From positions 1,550,001-1,614,000 of the forward strand of contig NZ_JARVZZ010000001.1 of NCBI RefSeq assembly GCF_029846115.1: a stretch of DNA of 64,000 nucleotides, given 5' to 3'. Source of the DNA: Serratia marcescens (GTDB lineage: Bacteria; Pseudomonadota; Gammaproteobacteria; Enterobacterales; Enterobacteriaceae). Within the stretch, counting starts at the first letter, position 1; every line of letters begins with the position of its first letter. Shown in pieces: positions 36,888-45,483 of the stretch. The notes under the pieces were generated by a model. It had not been told where the DNA came from and did no database searches. It was given only the letters and a program-made list of their open reading frames with translations. The position numbers were made by a program, and so were the translations under genes.

Positions 36888-37880
36888 ATGCAACATCGTA
36901 AACTGGGTTCCCACGGTCCCGTCGTCTCCGCCCTGGGGCTGGGATGCATGGGCATGAGCGACTTTTACTCCACCGGCGCCGATCGGCAGGAGGCCATCGC
37001 CACGCTGCACCGGGCGCTGGAGCTGGGCGTCACGCTGCTCGACACCGCCGACATGTATGGCCCCCACACCAACGAAGAGTTGGTGGGGGAAGCGATCAAG
37101 GGCAAACGGCAACAGGTGTTCCTGGCCACCAAGTTCGGCATCCTGCGCGATCCGGCGGATCCTTCGGCGCGCGGCGTCAGCAGCCGGCCCGAGTATATCC
37201 GGCGCTCCGTCGAGGGCAGCCTGAGGCGCTTGGGCGTAGAGGAGATCGATCTTTATTATCAGCATCGGGTCGATCCGCAGGTGCCGATCGAAGACGTCGT
37301 GGGCACGATGGCGGATCTGATCCGCGAAGGCAAGATCCGCTATATCGGCCTGAGCGAGGCGTCGGTCGCCACGCTGGAGCGGGCGCACAAGGTGCATCCG
37401 ATCACGGCGCTGCAGACCGAGTATTCGCTGTGGACGCGCGATGCCGAACAGGGCGTGCTGGCGGCCTGTGAGCGCCTGGGTATCGGTTTTGTGCCTTACA
37501 GCCCGTTAGGGCGCGGTTTCCTTACCGGTGCTATCCGGCGGCCGGAGGATCTGGCCGAGGACGATTTCCGCCGCGGCAATCCGCGCTTCCAGGGGGAAAA
37601 CTTCGCCCGCAACTTGGCGCTGGTGGAGAAGGTGGGCGAACTGGCGGCGCAGAAGGGCGTCAAGCCTTCACAGCTGGCGCTGGCCTGGGTGTTGGCGCAG
37701 GGCGAGCACATCGTGCCGATCCCTGGCACCAAACGCCGTCGCTATCTGGAAGAGAACGTCGCGGCGGCGGAGATAACGCCGAGCGCGGCCGAACTGGCTG
37801 CGATCGAAGCGGTGTTCCCGCTGAGGGCGGCGGCCGGCGAACGCTATGGCGCCGAGTCGATGACCTATATCAACGGTTAA
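36888..37880 (+). CDS. Aldo/keto reductase
   Basis: A 330-residue NADPH-dependent reductase of the YakC/AKR13-like branch. The catalytic tetrad is visible: Asp and Tyr in [18 protein letters not shown], Lys in LATKFG, and His in YYQHRVDPQ. The C-terminal cofactor loop reads [15 protein letters not shown]. The substrate is unknown. It is divergent from a LysR regulator and ends just before a strong terminator that serves rsmC on the other strand. Confidence 0.9.
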   Translation: MQHRKLGSHGPVVSALGLGCMGMSDFYSTGADRQEAIATLHRALELGVTLLDTADMYGPHTNEELVGEAIKGKRQQVFLATKFGILRDPADPSARGVSSRPEYIRRSVEGSLRRLGVEEIDLYYQHRVDPQVPIEDVVGTMADLIREGKIRYIGLSEASVATLERAHKVHPITALQTEYSLWTRDAEQGVLAACERLGIGFVPYSPLGRGFLTGAIRRPEDLAEDDFRRGNPRFQGENFARNLALVEKVGELAAQKGVKPSQLALAWVLAQGEHIVPIPGTKRRRYLEENVAAAEITPSAAELAAIEAVFPLRAAAGERYGAESMTYING

Positions 37881-37884
37881 AAAA

Positions 37885-37905
37885 AGCGCGGCCTCAGGCC
37901 GCGCT
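37885..37905 (-). terminator. Intrinsic terminator of rsmC
   Basis: A perfect 9-bp stem, AGCGCGGCC / GGCCGCGCT, with a three-base loop. On the minus strand it is followed at once by a run of T (the A-run at 37879-37885), the canonical layout for the end of rsmC. It may also slow transcripts of the convergent reductase gene. Confidence 0.85.
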
Positions 37906-37929
37906 CTGTCGTTTTCCGCCAACGGCGAA

Positions 37930-38970
37930 TTATTTTTTCTTCGGCGCGCGCGGCGGGCGGCCGACGGTGGCTTGGTACACCTTGAAGCGGCCGTTTTGCG
38001 CCAGCACTTCGTGGCTGCCGAAGGTGGCGTCCAGAATGTCCGGGTACGGCAGGAAGGCGTTGGCGACGATGCGCAGCCGGCCGCCGATCGGCAGGTGTTT
38101 CACCGCGCCGCGGATCAGGGTTTCGGCGGCGGTCAGGCTGGTCTGCAGCCCGTCGTGGAACGGCGGGTTGGAGATGATCATGTCGAAACGACCGGTGATG
38201 TCGGAGTAAACGTTGCTGACGATCACTTCGCCTTCGATGCCGTTGGCGGCCAGCGTCGCGCGGCTGGATTCCACCGCGGCGGCGTTGACGTCGCTGAGGG
38301 TCAGTTTCACCTTCGGCGACAGCTTGGCCATCACCGAGGCCATCACGCCGGCGCCGCAGCCGATGTCCAGCACCTTGCCTTTCATGTGTTTTTCCAGCGT
38401 CGACAGCAGCAGCGAGCTGCCGACGTCCAGGCCGTCGCGGCTGAACACGCCCGGCAGCGTTTTCACTTCCAGATCGTGCAGCTGATAGCTGTCCCACCAG
38501 TCGTTCAGGTCAAACTCGGTCTGTGCGTCCAGGCGGCCGTGATACAGGCCGCAGCGGCGCGCGCTGTCGATTTTCACCAGCGTGGCGTGGCCTTCCAGCG
38601 TTGGCTCGGCACTGCGCACGCCGCTGCGGTTTTCACCGACCACGAACACGTCCACGCCTACCGGCAACAGCGCCAGGAGGTTGCACAGCTGGAATTGCGC
38701 TTCCTGCTTGCTCTTCGGCCAGTAGTAAACCAGCGTGTCGCAGTCGGCGACGAAAGCGGGATCGACGGTCAAACCGAACTGCACGTTATCGCCCATCGTC
38801 CGGTTCAGTAACTGCCAGTGATGGTAATGCTGAGTGTGGACGCGCACGTCCGCGGCCTCGAATTGGGCCGGCAGGCTGTCCTGCAGGTCGCCGGCAAACA
38901 GCACGCGGCGTTCGATAAATTCATCACTGTGGCGCAGCATGACTTCACTGGCGGGGGTTAATGCAGACAT
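37930..38970 (-). CDS. rsmC: 16S rRNA m2G1207 methyltransferase
   Basis: A 346-residue methyltransferase that modifies G1207 of 16S rRNA in the 30S subunit. It has a degenerate N-terminal half and an active C-terminal Rossmann domain, with SAM-binding [14 protein letters not shown] at about 200-213 and the base-binding NPPFHDG motif at about 268. The start at 38970 follows CAGGAG by 11 bases. It is divergent from holD by 146 bases, the same arrangement as in E. coli. Confidence 0.95.
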   Translation of the reverse strand: MSALTPASEVMLRHSDEFIERRVLFAGDLQDSLPAQFEAADVRVHTQHYHHWQLLNRTMGDNVQFGLTVDPAFVADCDTLVYYWPKSKQEAQFQLCNLLALLPVGVDVFVVGENRSGVRSAEPTLEGHATLVKIDSARRCGLYHGRLDAQTEFDLNDWWDSYQLHDLEVKTLPGVFSRDGLDVGSSLLLSTLEKHMKGKVLDIGCGAGVMASVMAKLSPKVKLTLSDVNAAAVESSRATLAANGIEGEVIVSNVYSDITGRFDMIISNPPFHDGLQTSLTAAETLIRGAVKHLPIGGRLRIVANAFLPYPDILDATFGSHEVLAQNGRFKVYQATVGRPPRAPKKK

Positions 38971-39116
38971 CAGATATTGGCTCCTGGAAATGAGACCGGG
39001 GATTATAGAGCTTTGTGGCGATATGTTCGACGGGTTTGTTGGCGCGGGCTGCGCGGGTTTGTTAGCATAGCGCGGCGCATGGCAGGCATGGCGCACTACA
39101 ACGGGTAGGAATCGGC

Positions 39117-39554
39117 ATGGCATCAAAACGCGACTGGCTGTTACAACAACTGGGTATTACGCAGTGGACATTGCGCCGCCCGGGCGTGTTGCAGGGCGAA
39201 GTGGCGGTCAGTCTGCCGCCCGAGGCGCGCCTGCTGGTGGTGGCACAGACGCTGCCCGCACCCGACGATCCGCTGTTTTGCGACGTGCTGCGCAGCCTGG
39301 GGCTGACGCCGGCGCAAACCTACAGCCTGACGCCGGAACAGGCGGCGATGCTGCCTGAAGAGACCGCATGCAACAGTTGGCGGCTGGGCGTGGCGGAGCC
39401 GCTTGCGGTCGCCGGCGCGCAGCTACACAGCCCGGCGCTGGCCGAGCTTTCCCAAGACGCGGGGGCCAAACGTGCCCTCTGGCAGCAGATTTGTCATCAT
39501 GAACACGATTTCTACCCTGACGGCGGCCGACCTGGCCACGGCCTTCACCATTGA
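39117..39554 (+). CDS. holD: DNA polymerase III psi subunit
   Basis: A 145-residue subunit of the clamp-loader complex that joins chi to the tau/gamma core. The N-terminal [28 protein letters not shown] resembles E. coli HolD. GGTAGGAATCGGC lies before the ATG. It overlaps rimI by 56 bases in a different frame, so the two genes must be translated from one message. Confidence 0.93.
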   Translation: MASKRDWLLQQLGITQWTLRRPGVLQGEVAVSLPPEARLLVVAQTLPAPDDPLFCDVLRSLGLTPAQTYSLTPEQAAMLPEETACNSWRLGVAEPLAVAGAQLHSPALAELSQDAGAKRALWQQICHHEHDFYPDGGRPGHGLHH

Positions 39555-39942
39555 GCAAGCCAGCCACGCTTTCCCCTGGACGGAAACCACCTTCGCCAGC
39601 AACCAGGGCGATCGCTACCTTAACCTGAAGCTGAACGCCGACGGGGAGATGGCGGGGTTCGCCATCACGCAGATCGTGCTGGACGAAGCCACGCTGTTCA
39701 ACATCGCTATTCATCCGCAGTACCAGCGTCGGGGCTTTGGCCGCCTGCTGCTCAACGCGGTGATCGAACAGCTGGAGAGCCGCGGCGTAGTCACGCTGTG
39801 GCTGGAGGTTCGCGCTTCCAACCAGGCGGCGATCGCGCTGTATGAAGATCTCGGTTTTAACGAGGTCACCGTGCGCCGCAATTATTACCCGAGCGCCCAC
39901 GGCCGCGAAGACGCGATCGTGATGGCGCTGCCGCTGGCGTAA
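39499..39942 (+). CDS. rimI: Ribosomal protein bS18 N-alpha-acetyltransferase
   Basis: A GNAT acetyltransferase of 147 residues that acetylates the N-terminal alanine of ribosomal protein S18. The acetyl-CoA site HPQYQRRGFGRLLLN (R/Q-x-x-G-x-G/A) is at about 73-87, and the family C-terminal segment ASNQAAIALYEDLGFNEV is intact. The start at 39499 matches E. coli RimI. In E. coli yjjG follows; here prfC is next, after 151 bases. Confidence 0.94.
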   Translation: MNTISTLTAADLATAFTIEQASHAFPWTETTFASNQGDRYLNLKLNADGEMAGFAITQIVLDEATLFNIAIHPQYQRRGFGRLLLNAVIEQLESRGVVTLWLEVRASNQAAIALYEDLGFNEVTVRRNYYPSAHGREDAIVMALPLA

Positions 39943-40093
39943 TCCGCCTGGCCGGAAAAAGCATTGATTGTCACCGGTTGGCAAATCGGCGAAAATGCCC
40001 GGCTGTTATCTTTTATTCACCGCTTTGCCCGGCGCCGCGATCGGCGCGTTCTGATGATGTCGCAGGGCGGACTAACCGTAGAACCTGAAAACC

Positions 40094-41683
40094 ATGTCTC
40101 CTAGTGAATTTGCCCGCGAAGTCTCTAAAAGAAGAACTTTCGCCATCATCTCGCACCCCGATGCCGGTAAAACCACCATTACCGAAAAAGTGCTGCTGTT
40201 CGGACAGGCGATCCAGACCGCCGGTACGGTAAAAGGCCGCGGCTCCAGCCAGCACGCCAAATCCGACTGGATGGAAATGGAAAAGCAGCGTGGGATCTCG
40301 ATCACCACCTCCGTGATGCAGTTCCCGTACCGCGACAGTCTGGTCAACCTGCTGGATACTCCGGGGCACGAAGACTTCTCCGAAGATACTTATCGTACGC
40401 TGACCGCCGTCGACTGCTGTCTGATGGTGATCGATGCCGCCAAGGGCGTTGAGGATCGTACCCGTAAGCTGATGGAAGTGACCCGTCTGCGCGATACGCC
40501 GATCCTGACCTTCATGAACAAACTGGACCGCGACATCCGCGATCCGATGGAAGTGATGGATGAAGTCGAGCGCGAACTGAAGATCGCCTGCTCGCCTATC
40601 ACCTGGCCGATCGGCTGCGGCAAACTGTTCAAGGGCGTTTACCACCTGTACAAGGATGAAACCTACCTGTACCAGACCGGTAAAGGCCACACCATTCAGG
40701 AAGTGCGCATCGTCAAAGGCCTGAGCAACCCGGAGCTGGATGCGGCGGTAGGCGAAGATCTGGCGGCGCAGCTGCGCGATGAGCTGGAGCTGGTGCAGGG
40801 CGCTTCCCACGAGTTCGATCAGGAAGCTTTCCTGAGCGGTGAGCTGACCCCGGTATTCTTCGGTACCGCACTCGGTAACTTCGGCGTGGATCACATGCTG
40901 GACGGCCTGGTGGCCTGGGCGCCGGCACCGATGCCGCGCAAAACCGATACCCGCGAAGTGACGGCGGCGGAAGAGAAATTCACCGGCTTCGTGTTCAAGA
41001 TCCAGGCCAACATGGATCCGAAACACCGTGACCGCGTGGCCTTTATGCGCGTGGTTTCCGGCCGCTACGAGAAGGGCATGAAGCTGCGCCAGGTGCGCAC
41101 CGGCAAAGACGTGGTGATCTCCGACGCGCTGACCTTTATGGCCGGCGACCGTTCGCACGTGGAAGAAGCCTATCCGGGCGACATCATCGGCCTGCACAAC
41201 CACGGCACCATTCAGATCGGCGATACCTTCACCCAGGGTGAAGACATGAAGTTCACCGGTATCCCGAACTTCGCGCCGGAACTGTTCCGCCGCATTCGCC
41301 TGCGCGATCCGCTGAAGCAGAAACAGCTGCTGAAGGGGCTGGTGCAGCTGTCCGAAGAGGGCGCGGTGCAGGTGTTCCGTCCGATCGCCAATAACGATCT
41401 GATCGTCGGCGCGGTCGGGGTGCTGCAGTTCGACGTGGTGGTGGCGCGTTTGAAGAGCGAGTACAACGTGGAAGCGCTGTATGAATCGGTCAACGTGTCG
41501 ACGGCGCGCTGGGTCGAGTGCGACGACGTGAAGAAGTTCGAAGAGTTTAAGCGCAAGAACGAGCTCAACCTGGCGCTGGACGGTGGGGACAACCTGTCCT
41601 ACATCGCGCCGACCATGGTGAACCTCAACCTGACGCAGGAACGCTATCCTGACGTGACCTTCCGCAAGACGCGCGAACACTGA
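40094..41683 (+). CDS. prfC: Peptide chain release factor 3
   Basis: A 529-residue translational GTPase that recycles RF1 and RF2 from the ribosome. The G-motifs are complete: [13 protein letters not shown] (G1), DTPGHEDF (G3) and FMNKLDRD (G4). The C-terminal domains end with FRKTREH as in E. coli. Many codons here are of the highly expressed type compared with the catabolic genes. A GC hairpin at 41691-41713 follows the stop. Confidence 0.96.
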   Translation: MSPSEFAREVSKRRTFAIISHPDAGKTTITEKVLLFGQAIQTAGTVKGRGSSQHAKSDWMEMEKQRGISITTSVMQFPYRDSLVNLLDTPGHEDFSEDTYRTLTAVDCCLMVIDAAKGVEDRTRKLMEVTRLRDTPILTFMNKLDRDIRDPMEVMDEVERELKIACSPITWPIGCGKLFKGVYHLYKDETYLYQTGKGHTIQEVRIVKGLSNPELDAAVGEDLAAQLRDELELVQGASHEFDQEAFLSGELTPVFFGTALGNFGVDHMLDGLVAWAPAPMPRKTDTREVTAAEEKFTGFVFKIQANMDPKHRDRVAFMRVVSGRYEKGMKLRQVRTGKDVVISDALTFMAGDRSHVEEAYPGDIIGLHNHGTIQIGDTFTQGEDMKFTGIPNFAPELFRRIRLRDPLKQKQLLKGLVQLSEEGAVQVFRPIANNDLIVGAVGVLQFDVVVARLKSEYNVEALYESVNVSTARWVECDDVKKFEEFKRKNELNLALDGGDNLSYIAPTMVNLNLTQERYPDVTFRKTREH

Positions 41684-41690
41684 TTGCTCG

Positions 41691-41713
41691 GCAGGGCGCC
41701 CAGTGCGCCCTGC
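41691..41713 (+). terminator. Hairpin after prfC
   Basis: A 9-bp stem, GCAGGGCGC / GCGCCCTGC, with a five-base loop begins 8 bases past the prfC stop. It is followed by ACGTTTCC, a weak T-run. Confidence 0.6.
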
Positions 41714-41978
41714 ACGTTTCCTCCATCCTCACTGCGCTAATTAATAAACCTTCCTCATATTTTATCCTGCGAACCGCTATCGCCAGGCGATGTTCGTTCG
41801 GCCTGCGTTTTCCGTCTGATGGTCTATCTTTAACGAGATGTCCGCACATTGCTTGAGAGTAAATCACTGTAATACGTTATTTGTTTGGTGAGTTATTCTG
41901 ATGTGTTGCCGATTGGAGATAGTCAGTGTCTTTAAATATCAATGAGATAGCTATATTTCAGTTTTGTGTAACTTAGCC

Positions 41979-41996
41979 TGTCGTCAATAGACGACA
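41979..41996 (+). promoter_or_regulatory. GlrR/QseF-type enhancer dyad (or intrinsic terminator)
   Basis: TGTCGTCAATAGACGACA is a perfect TGTC-N10-GACA dyad, the published recognition pattern of the enhancer-binding protein GlrR (QseF). Its centre is about 98 bases upstream of the start expected from the sigma-54 promoter. Six T follow the stem, so it also looks like an intrinsic terminator; both readings fit. Confidence 0.5.
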
Positions 41997-42059
41997 GTTT
42001 TTTGATTAAAAATCCGACTGAAATATTTTTCTATTTGATAATTAAGGTATTTCTTGAGT

Positions 42060-42075
42060 TGGCACGGCTGTTGCA
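42060..42075 (+). promoter_or_regulatory. Consensus sigma-54 promoter upstream of osmY
   Basis: TGGCACGGCTGTTGCA fits the -24/-12 consensus TGGCACR-N4-TTGCW at every position. The GG and GC pairs are at 42061-42062 and 42073-42074, predicting a start near 42086 and a leader of about 115 bases to osmY. Confidence 0.7.
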
Positions 42076-42200
42076 ATATTCCTGTCGTGAACGCTTAATC
42101 GTATAGCGATGATGAAGTATTTACCGAGAAGGCCGCGTGAAGGTGGCCGCAGGGTTCCGGCGCTCTGGCGCTACGGGCCCCCAACAAAAGGAAGAGATCG

Positions 42201-42815
42201 ATGAAAAAGACCAAATTTGCACACTCGCTGATGGCTGTCGTATTGGGTTCTGTTTTGGTAAGCGGCAGTGCGCTGGCCGAAGACAGTCTGCTCAACAAGG
42301 CGTCTAACGCCGCGGATAGTGCCGGTGCCAAAATCGATAGCTCCATGAAAAAAGTTGATGGTTACATGGATGACAGCGCGATAACGGCTAAAGTTAAAAG
42401 TGCGTTGGTGGAAGATAAGACCATCAAAAGCGCCGACATTTCGGTGAAGACCGAAAAAGGCACCGTGATCCTGAGCGGGTTCGTCGGCAGCCAGGCGCAG
42501 GCGGAGCATGCGGTCGCGGTCGCCGGTAAGGTGGAAGGCGTCAAGACCGTCAGCGACAAGCTGCACGTGAAAGATGAAGCCAACCAGTCGATCAAATCGT
42601 ATGCCGGCGACACCGCCACCACCAGCGAGCTGAAAGCCAAGCTGTTGGCCGATGACATCGTGCCGTCGCGCAATGTGAAAGTGGAAACCACCGATGGCGT
42701 GGTGCAGCTGTCCGGTGAGGTGAAAACGCAGGCGCAGTCTGAACGTGCGGAAAGCATCGCCAAGGCCATCGACGGCGTGAAAAGCGTGAAAAACGACCTG
42801 GTGGTCAAGCAGTAA
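42201..42815 (+). CDS. osmY: Periplasmic BON-domain stress protein OsmY
   Basis: A 204-residue exported protein induced by osmotic and stationary-phase stress in enterobacteria. It has a classic signal peptide ([20 protein letters not shown], cleavage after ALA) and two BON domains at about 55-120 and 135-203, each with the alternating D/K-rich helix-strand pattern ([40 protein letters not shown]). Phospholipid or membrane association is the family expectation. AAAAGGAAGAG precedes the ATG. Its promoter is unusual (see the sigma-54 entry). Confidence 0.94.
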   Translation: MKKTKFAHSLMAVVLGSVLVSGSALAEDSLLNKASNAADSAGAKIDSSMKKVDGYMDDSAITAKVKSALVEDKTIKSADISVKTEKGTVILSGFVGSQAQAEHAVAVAGKVEGVKTVSDKLHVKDEANQSIKSYAGDTATTSELKAKLLADDIVPSRNVKVETTDGVVQLSGEVKTQAQSERAESIAKAIDGVKSVKNDLVVKQ

Positions 42816-42858
42816 CCCCGCCAGGCGCCCGTAACAAGCAACAACAAGCCACATCTGT

Positions 42859-42878
42859 CGGGCCGTGAAGGCGGCCCG
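42859..42878 (+). terminator. Hairpin between osmY and ytjA
   Basis: CGGGCCG / CGGCCCG with a six-base loop, 44 bases past osmY. No T-run follows, so read-through into ytjA is possible. Confidence 0.4.
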
Positions 42879-42975
42879 GCATGTACCACCAAAAAAAGAA
42901 ACTGATTTGCCGCCGACGTCCCGTTGTCGGGGCGGTAGGCAGCAGCGAATTTTTCACAATGGTAAGGAGAAGCTT

Positions 42976-43137
42976 ATGTTTCGTTGGGGCATTATCTTTT
43001 TAGTTATCGCGCTTATCGCTGCGGCGTTAGGGTTCGGTTCGTTGGCGGGCACTGCTGCCTGGGCGGCTAAAATCGTGTTCGTCGTCGGTATCATCCTGTT
43101 CCTGGTCAGCCTGTTCACCGGCCGTCGGCGCCCTTAG
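42976..43137 (+). CDS. ytjA: DUF1328 small membrane protein YtjA
   Basis: A 53-residue inner-membrane protein with two hydrophobic segments ([40 protein letters not shown]) and a basic tail, the normal size for YtjA. TAAGGAGAAGCTT precedes the ATG. Function unknown; family members are often stress-induced. It lies between osmY and a CsbD-like gene, a cluster with a stress theme. Confidence 0.92.
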   Translation: MFRWGIIFLVIALIAAALGFGSLAGTAAWAAKIVFVVGIILFLVSLFTGRRRP

Positions 43138-43205
43138 CCGGCCGGCTTTTTCCTGCAAACTGTAACAAAGCTTAATTCCTTTTCTCACGTCGGGGAGGGC
43201 CGGCC

Positions 43206-43391
43206 ATGAACAGCGACATCATCGTCGGGCGCTGGAAACAGCTGAAAGGCCAGGTATGGCAGGCATTGGCCGAATGGTCCGGCAGCGATTGCGCCTGGCT
43301 GGCCGGCAGTAATGATTTCCTCGCCGGTGTGCTGCAAGAGGATTACGGAAGAGAGCGAGACGCGGTATCCTCGGAGAAAACGTCTCACTGA
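43206..43391 (+). CDS. CsbD-like small stress protein
   Basis: A 61-residue protein. MNSDIIVGRWKQLKGQVWQA is the CsbD (YjbJ) family opening; the GSNDFLAGVLQEDYG segment matches the family's repeat of glycine-lysine helices less well. GGGGAGGGCCGGCC precedes the ATG. The gene is absent at this spot in E. coli. The yjjU frame follows within 10 bases of the stop. Its function is unknown; the family is linked to general stress. Confidence 0.75.
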   Translation: MNSDIIVGRWKQLKGQVWQALAEWSGSDCAWLAGSNDFLAGVLQEDYGRERDAVSSEKTSH

Positions 43392-43401
43392 GGATGCCAA
43401 G

Positions 43402-44520
43402 TTGGGATACAGAATACCCATCACGCTCGGCAATATAGAACCGCTGGCGTCTAAACCCTTTCGGCCAGGCAAGATGGCGCTGGTCTGCGAAGGCGGCGGC
43501 CAGCGCGGCATTTTCACCGCCGGCGTGCTGGACGAGTTTCAGCGCGCGGGCTTTAACCCTTTCGACCTGATGATCGGCACATCGGCCGGCGCCCAGAATC
43601 TGTCTGCCTATATCTGCGGGCAGATGGGCTACGCGCGCCGGGTGATCACCCGTTACACCACCTCGGCCCAATTCTTCAATCCGCTGCGCTTCGTGCGCGG
43701 CGGGCATCTGATCGATCTCGATTGGCTGGTTGATACGGCGGCGGCACAGATGCCGCTGGCGATGGACGTGGCGGAACAGCATCTTACCGACGGACGCGAG
43801 TTCCTGCTGTGTGCCTGTCGCAGCGACGATTTCGAACCGACCTATCTGCCGGCGCAGCGCGAACGCTGGCTGCCGGCCATCAAGGCATCCAGCGCCATTC
43901 CCGGTTTTTATCGCCAGGGCGTGGAGCTGGACGGCATCAGCTACCAGGATGGCGGCATCAGCGATGCGATCCCGGTGGAAGAGGCCTATCGTCGCGGTGC
44001 CGACACCATCGTGGTGATCCGCACCGTACCTTCGCAGATGTACTACACCCCGCAGTGGATGAAGCGCATGGAGCACTGGCTGAGCGACAGCAGCCTGCAG
44101 CAGATGGTGCGCATCCTGCAGCATCACGAGCAAAGCTATCACCGCATCCAGCGCTTTATCGAGAAGCCGCCGGGCAAGCTGCGCATCTTCGAAATTTTTC
44201 CGCCGAAACCGCTGGCCAGCAATGCGCTGGGCAGCCGACTGGGGTCGCTCAATCAGGATTATCACCTGGGGCGCCGCTGCGGCCGTTACTTCCTGGCCAC
44301 CGTCGGCCAGTGGATGGCGCAGCCGGAGCCGGACGGCATGAAGGTGAAAAAAACGCTGTCGCGCCGCCTGATCCAGCCGGAGAACGTCAGAATGCCTTCG
44401 CCGATCGTGACCGACATCGTCATGCCGCCCGATCTGGCAGCGCAGCCGGAGGCCGCCGTGGCGGCACCGAAGATCATTCTGCCGGGCGATTTGCCGCCGG
44501 GTGAAGGGGGCGCGCTGTGA
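43402..44520 (+). CDS. yjjU: Patatin-like phospholipase YjjU
   Basis: A 372-residue patatin-family protein with the oxyanion CEGGGQRGIF at about 20-29, the nucleophile elbow GTSAGA, and the DGG of the Ser-Asp dyad (YQDGGISDAIPV), so it should be an active lipid acyl hydrolase. TTG at 43402 is proposed as start: GAGG lies 8 bases upstream and the protein then begins like E. coli YjjU (GYRIPITLGNI). The first ATG in frame, 43312, is inside the CsbD gene without a ribosome site. The end overlaps yjjV by 4 bases. Confidence 0.88.
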   Translation: MGYRIPITLGNIEPLASKPFRPGKMALVCEGGGQRGIFTAGVLDEFQRAGFNPFDLMIGTSAGAQNLSAYICGQMGYARRVITRYTTSAQFFNPLRFVRGGHLIDLDWLVDTAAAQMPLAMDVAEQHLTDGREFLLCACRSDDFEPTYLPAQRERWLPAIKASSAIPGFYRQGVELDGISYQDGGISDAIPVEEAYRRGADTIVVIRTVPSQMYYTPQWMKRMEHWLSDSSLQQMVRILQHHEQSYHRIQRFIEKPPGKLRIFEIFPPKPLASNALGSRLGSLNQDYHLGRRCGRYFLATVGQWMAQPEPDGMKVKKTLSRRLIQPENVRMPSPIVTDIVMPPDLAAQPEAAVAAPKIILPGDLPPGEGGAL

Positions 44521-45299
44521 GTTACGCCTTTACCGATACCCACTGCCATTTCGATTTTCCGCCCTTTACCGGGCATGAGGCCGAGAGCCTGACGCGGGCG
44601 GCAAGCGCCGGCGTGCAGCGCATCATCGTCCCGACGGTCATCGCCGATCGCTTTGCCCGGGTGCTGCGGCTGGCGCAGGATCACGCACCGCTGTTCGCCG
44701 CGCTGGGGCTACACCCGCTGTATATCGCGCAGCATCATGAGCCGCAGCTGGAACAGTTGGCGGCGCTGCTGGCCGAGCGGCCGCGCAAGCTGGTGGCGGT
44801 AGGGGAGATTGGGCTCGATCTGTATATGGACAACCCGCAGTTCGAGCGCCAGCACAGCGTGCTACTGGCCCAGTTGAAGCTGGCGAAACAGCATGACCTG
44901 CCGGTGATCCTGCATTCGCGCCGCACCCACGATCAGCTGGCTGCGGCGCTGCGGCGCATGCAGCTGCCGCGTCGCGGCGTGGTGCACGGCTTCGCCGGTA
45001 GCCTGTCGCAGGCGCAGGCGTTTATCCGCCTCGGCTATTACATCGGCGTGGGCGGCACCATCACCTATGAGCGGGCGCAGAAAACGCGCGGCGTGATGGC
45101 GCAGCTGCCGCTCGAGGCGCTGCTGTTGGAGACCGATGCGCCGGACATGCCGCTGGCCGGCTATCAGGGGCAGCCGAATCGCCCCGAACGCGCCGCCGAG
45201 GTGTTTCAGACGCTGTGCGAGCTGCGGCCGGAACCGGCCGATGAGATCGCCGCTCACCTGCAACGCAATACCCAAACGCTGTTCGTCATGCCGAATTGA
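44517..45299 (+). CDS. yjjV: TatD-family metal-dependent hydrolase YjjV
   Basis: A 260-residue TIM-barrel hydrolase of the TatD DNase family. It shows the metal ligands of TDTHCHFDF at the start, GEIGLDLY, the ILHSRRTHDQL histidine, HGFAGS and the ETDAPDMPL aspartate. GTG at 44517 overlaps the yjjU stop (GTGA), showing coupling. A nuclease or 2'-deoxyribonucleotide-related role is known for TatD relatives; the substrate of YjjV is not clear. Confidence 0.93.
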   Translation: MSYAFTDTHCHFDFPPFTGHEAESLTRAASAGVQRIIVPTVIADRFARVLRLAQDHAPLFAALGLHPLYIAQHHEPQLEQLAALLAERPRKLVAVGEIGLDLYMDNPQFERQHSVLLAQLKLAKQHDLPVILHSRRTHDQLAAALRRMQLPRRGVVHGFAGSLSQAQAFIRLGYYIGVGGTITYERAQKTRGVMAQLPLEALLLETDAPDMPLAGYQGQPNRPERAAEVFQTLCELRPEPADEIAAHLQRNTQTLFVMPN

Positions 45300-45308
45300 G
45301 ATCAACAT

Positions 45309-45404
45309 AACGTGACTTGTGTCACGTTATAGGATTTTCATTTGCGTCTCGTTGTATACATTTGTGACATAAATCGGTGCGAGGGTGACCTCGCTCAGTA
45401 TAAT
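45309..45404 (+). promoter_or_regulatory. CRP/CytR-type promoter of the nucleoside transporter
   Basis: AACGTGACTTGTGTCACGTT (45309-45328) is a perfect GTGA-N6-TCAC CRP site. A second, weaker site (TGTGA-N6-TCGGT) is at 45363-45378, and a consensus TATAAT at 45399-45404. The two CRP centres are 52 bases apart and the nearer is about 41 bases before the expected start, the geometry of CytR-controlled promoters such as deoP2. CytR would bind the TTTGCG/GTTGTATA stretch between them. Confidence 0.75.
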
Positions 45405-45483
45405 CCCCCCCGAAACTCTCCAATAGCAGACCTCTCTTCATGAGCAGGGATGTATTTTATTTTTTGCAACAGGGAAACTTTGC

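Larger units (their letters stand above)
41714..42200 (+). other. Long AT-rich control region before osmY
   Basis: About 490 bases with no credible gene and a base composition far more AT-rich than the flanking genes. It contains a perfect 8-bp dyad followed by six T (41978-42003), a consensus sigma-54 promoter (42060-42075), and a leader of about 115 bases with GGCCGCGTGAAGGTGGCC-type pairing before osmY. A small RNA ending at the T-run is possible but not shown. Confidence 0.6.

Noticed and set aside
40013..41680. Open frame of 555 codons antisense to prfC
   Set aside because: Histidine/arginine/glutamine-rich composition typical of the reverse frame of GC-rich genes; prfC on the other strand is beyond doubt.
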